Shown: in pieces, positions 61,624-64,000 of the stretch | Numbering within the stretch: position 1 is the first letter of the stretch | How the letters are laid out: every line of letters begins with the position of its first letter | Source of the DNA: Halogeometricum pallidum JCM 14848 | GTDB taxonomy: Archaea > Halobacteriota > Halobacteria > Halobacteriales > Haloferacaceae | NCBI RefSeq assembly: GCF_000337095.1 | Contig: NZ_AOIV01000004.1 | Span: 83,021-147,020 of the forward strand | Length of the DNA stretch: 64,000 bases | Direction of reading: 5' to 3' | The notes under the pieces: model-generated | What the model saw: only the letters and a program-made list of their open reading frames with translations | The model's database searches: none | Told to the model about the DNA's origin: nothing | Program-made: the position numbers and the translations under genes

Positions 61624-62934
61624 ATGCGCGAACTTCATCTCTCTGTCTCTGCGGACAAGCGAGACGAGGTCGTCCCCGTCCTCGACGACAACGACATCGA
61701 CTACGTGACGATACCGCGCGACGGCGACGAGACGTTCTTCATGCTCCCCGTCCCGACGGCGGCCGTCTCCACGGTGCTCGAAGGCCTCGAAGAGGCCGAC
61801 GTCGACGAGGAGTCCTACACGGTGGTGACGAAGGCCGAGACGGTGGAGATGTCCCAGTACGAGGGGCTCCGCGAGCGCTACTCCGCGACGGTCAGAAAGC
61901 TCTCGAAGCAGGAACTGCACGCGAAGATACGCGAGATGCAGTGGCCGTATCAGATCTACTACGTGGGGACGGTGCTGAGCGTCCTCGCCGGGGCGGCGGG
62001 ACTGCTCCTCGACCAACCCGCGCTCATCATCGGCGCGATGATCATCGCCCCGCAGGCCAGTTCCGCGCTCGCCGCTCCCGCCGGCGCCCTCCTCGACGAC
62101 TGGGAGATGTTCGTCGCCAGCATCAGAGAGCAGTTTCTCAGCCTCGGACTCGCTATCGTCGGCGCCGCCCTGTTCGGGTGGTTAGTGCAGGCAATCGGCG
62201 TCGTTCCCCCGGCGCTCGAACCCTCGGAGATAGAACTCGTCGGCGTCAGACTGGCGCCGACGTTCCTGTCGACGTTGGGGGCCATCATCGCGGGCATCGT
62301 CGGCGCGTTCGGCTACACGACCGAGCAGTCGACGGCCATCATCGGGGTGATGATAGCCGCCGCACTGATTCCCTCCGCCGCGGCCGCCGGACTCGGTATC
62401 GCGTGGGCGTCTCCGCTCTTGGCGACGGGCGCAGTTCTCCTGTTGCTCGTCAACATCCTCGCCATCAACCTCGGCGCGTTCGTCACCCTCCGGGTGATGG
62501 GCTACGTCCCGGACTGGCGCGAGGAGGGAAAGTCGTTCCGAGAGTCTCTCGAGGACGACCGGATGGCAGTCTACGGGACGCTCCTCGTCCTCCTCGTCGC
62601 CGTCGTCGGCACCGGCTACTTCACCGGCGTCAGCATCGTGTTCTCCCAGTCGGTCAACCAGGAGGTCCAGACGACGTTCGAGCAGCCCTCGTACGCCAAC
62701 CTCACGCTGTCGGGCGTGCAAGTCGGCTACGTCGGCACCTCGCTGGAGAACGAACCGACGAGCGTCACCGTCCACGTCGGCCGCACGTCGAACAACGCCT
62801 ACCCGGACCTCGCCTCGCGGTTGGAACAACAGGTCGAACGGCGGACCGGTCGGAACGTGGCGGTCACCGTCCAGTACACCGAGTCTCGGACGTCGAGTGC
62901 GACCCGTCCGACGGGGAACCCGGCGGCGGCGTGA
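61624..62934 (+). CDS. DUF389 (TIGR00341) family membrane protein
   Basis: This is a 436-residue protein with an N-terminal cytosolic alpha/beta domain (about 1-85: RELHLSVSADKRDEVVPVLDDNDIDYVTI) and six to seven membrane segments thereafter. The DUF389 core IIGAMIIAPQASSALA (about 138-153) is the family's most conserved stretch, followed by GVMIAAALIPSAAAAGLGIAW. The C-terminal domain (about 345-430) is again soluble. The family's transport or sensing role is unknown. Promoter-like TAAAGTG and CATAAGC sequences lie 40-60 bases upstream. The gene is monocistronic. Confidence 0.9.
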   Translation: MRELHLSVSADKRDEVVPVLDDNDIDYVTIPRDGDETFFMLPVPTAAVSTVLEGLEEADVDEESYTVVTKAETVEMSQYEGLRERYSATVRKLSKQELHAKIREMQWPYQIYYVGTVLSVLAGAAGLLLDQPALIIGAMIIAPQASSALAAPAGALLDDWEMFVASIREQFLSLGLAIVGAALFGWLVQAIGVVPPALEPSEIELVGVRLAPTFLSTLGAIIAGIVGAFGYTTEQSTAIIGVMIAAALIPSAAAAGLGIAWASPLLATGAVLLLLVNILAINLGAFVTLRVMGYVPDWREEGKSFRESLEDDRMAVYGTLLVLLVAVVGTGYFTGVSIVFSQSVNQEVQTTFEQPSYANLTLSGVQVGYVGTSLENEPTSVTVHVGRTSNNAYPDLASRLEQQVERRTGRNVAVTVQYTESRTSSATRPTGNPAAA

Positions 62935-62987
62935 CCCGGTGACGCCGGGGACGGAAGAAACGGGAACGAAGGGATTGGGCGCCGCTC

Positions 62988-63698
62988 TCAGACGTCGACC
63001 GGTTCGACGATGTCGGCGTCGTCGTTCGCGGGACTGTTCACCCGCGTCGAGACGGGGTACGCCCGCATCTCCGCGTCGGGGAACGTATCGAGCAGCGACG
63101 CCGCCTCCTCGGCGTCGCCGCGGAGCCACGTCTCCTCTTCCTCCGGTGCGAGGATGACCGACATCCGGTCGTGGAGTTCGGAGACGAGGTCGTTCGGTTC
63201 GGCGGTGACGACGGTGAACGTCTCCAGTACCTCCGCCTCGGCGTCCGCGCCGGCGGACCCCTCGGCGAAGTCGCCGAGGCCGGTCTGCGTCTGCGTCGGC
63301 TTCCAGCGCTCCCAGAGGCCCGCCATGGCGAACGGCCGGTCGTCCTCGAAGGCGACGCGGTAGGGTCGCTTGCCGCCCTCCGCCTGCACCCACTCGTAGA
63401 AGCCGTCGGCGGGGACGAGACAGCGCCGGCGCTCGAACGCCTCGCGGAAACTCGGCTTCTCGCGCACCGTCTCCGCGCGCGCGTTGATGAGATTGTTGCC
63501 GACCGACCGGTCGTCGGCCCAGGAGGGGACGAGTCCCCACGTCAGCGACCGGAAGGCGTCGGGGTCGTCGTCCGTCACGACCGGAAGCTCCTGTCCCGGC
63601 GCGCAGTTGTACCGCGGTTCCGGCGGCGCCTCGAACTCGGCGCCGAACCGCGCTTCCAGTTCCTCCGCCGGGGTGAACAGGCTGTACCGGCCACACAT
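62988..63698 (-). CDS. SRAP-family peptidase/DNA-protein crosslink sensor (YedK/HMCES)
   Basis: This is a 236-residue SOS-response-associated peptidase. The N-terminal MCGRYS puts Cys2 at the catalytic end after Met removal; this Cys crosslinks to abasic sites in single-stranded DNA. Other active-site pieces are YNCAPGQELPVV, NLINARAETVREKPSF, GFYEWVQAEGGKRPYRV and LHDRMSVIL (the His motif). All match the YedK/HMCES family. It protects DNA gaps with abasic sites. An acidic insert (about 140-165) is typical for haloarchaea. ATG at 63698 was chosen because the active-site Cys must directly follow the start. Confidence 0.92.
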   Translation of the reverse strand: MCGRYSLFTPAEELEARFGAEFEAPPEPRYNCAPGQELPVVTDDDPDAFRSLTWGLVPSWADDRSVGNNLINARAETVREKPSFREAFERRRCLVPADGFYEWVQAEGGKRPYRVAFEDDRPFAMAGLWERWKPTQTQTGLGDFAEGSAGADAEAEVLETFTVVTAEPNDLVSELHDRMSVILAPEEEETWLRGDAEEAASLLDTFPDAEMRAYPVSTRVNSPANDDADIVEPVDV

Positions 63699-63822
63699 AC
63701 CTCCCGCTACGCGCGCGGCGGTGAAAACGGTGCGGTCGCCCGGCGAGACGGTCCGTCGTCGGGGCGTCCCGGCCCGCACCCCACTCGAAGGGTTTAGGCG
63801 TCGCCGTCCCCCGGTTGGTGGT

Positions 63823-64000
63823 ATGCGCATCGAGAACAGCTTCATCCCCGTCCGCGGTGTGGGCGAACGGACCGAACGGGGACTGTGGGAGGAGGGCGTC
63901 CTGACGTGGGAGGCGTTCGACCCGCGGTCGGCGCCCGTCGGCGAGAAGACCGGCGCCCGAATCGAGACGTTCGTCGCCGACTCCCTCGAACGTCTGGACG
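63823..64000 (+). CDS. RNase H-like/exonuclease-domain protein, 5' part only
   Basis: The first 59 codons of a gene cut by the window end. The opening MRIENSFIPVRGVGERTERG, then LWEEGVLTWEAF and GARIETFVADSLERL, resembles the N-terminal helix-hairpin-helix-like part of haloarchaeal YprB-type ribonuclease-H-like proteins. No catalytic residue is reached. The TTTAGGCG box about 28 bases upstream fits a leaderless transcript. The assignment is tentative. Confidence 0.6.
   Translation, partial: MRIENSFIPVRGVGERTERGLWEEGVLTWEAFDPRSAPVGEKTGARIETFVADSLERLD

Noticed and set aside
1-64000. CRISPR array, rRNA operon or intact insertion sequence
   Set aside because: No regularly spaced repeats, no rRNA-like stretches and no transposase with terminal repeats were seen.

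Overview
The window is chromosomal DNA of an extremely halophilic archaeon (class Halobacteria, probably Haloferacales). This rests on the high G+C content, the very acidic proteins, the many leaderless starts about 25 bases after a TATA-like box, and archaeal marker genes: aCPSF1, Nop5, fibrillarin, a TFB-like protein, Dph2, DacZ, ThiI, archaeal CoaD and archaeal AdoMet synthetase. The species cannot be fixed from sequence alone.

Left part (1-16.9 kb). A decayed, partly A+T-rich start holds a zinc-ribbon gene, a broken TrkA-type domain and a gene remnant next to the termination nuclease aCPSF1. Then come a box C/D RNP pair (nop5, flpA), gshA, a winged-helix regulator and coaD. A strong RNA-like stem lies between coaD and a TFB-like gene. 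A tRNA-Leu(UAG) is followed by tandem copies of its own 3' end. Next are dacZ (c-di-AMP synthase) overlapping an MscS-like membrane protein, a PAS histidine kinase, an acyltransferase, a signal-less trypsin-like protease and purD.

Middle (16.9-46.3 kb). This is mostly housekeeping: a PQQ-repeat lipoprotein, a DUF255 thioredoxin-like protein, thioredoxin, cysK, thiI, AdoMet synthetase and a CYTH protein. A haem-copper oxidase cluster follows (coxB, a coxA-coxC fusion, subunit IV and small membrane proteins). An opposing three-gene membrane operon and a wrecked GNAT gene lie beside it. Then come an FKBP isomerase, a YlbF/MinD/RAD55-like trio, dph2, a TIGR00725 protein, a 34-residue small protein with a clear promoter, an MBL hydrolase, a coiled-coil protein, a HisG-like protein and an AI-2E family transporter.

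Accessory part (46.3-49.7 kb). A tyrosine recombinase and its overlapping DNA-binding partner lie between a broken methyltransferase gene and about 1.5 kb with no recognisable gene.

Right part (49.7-64 kb). A gluconate-dehydrogenase-3/GMC oxidoreductase pair precedes the most interesting unit. This is an apparent five-gene operon: an RGP-like glycosyltransferase, a Tat lipoprotein with an FbpA-like Tyr pair, a permease, an ATPase and a GT-C membrane glycosyltransferase. It is headed by a TTAGG-N4-CCTAA palindrome that resembles DtxR/IdeR iron boxes and overlaps the promoter. A convergent GT2 glycosyltransferase carries a near-copy of the same box. I infer iron-responsive Fe(III) uptake coupled to surface glycosylation. 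DUF389 and DUF4177 proteins, an SRAP/YedK peptidase and the start of an RNase H-like gene finish the window. No CRISPR array, rRNA or intact transposon was seen.
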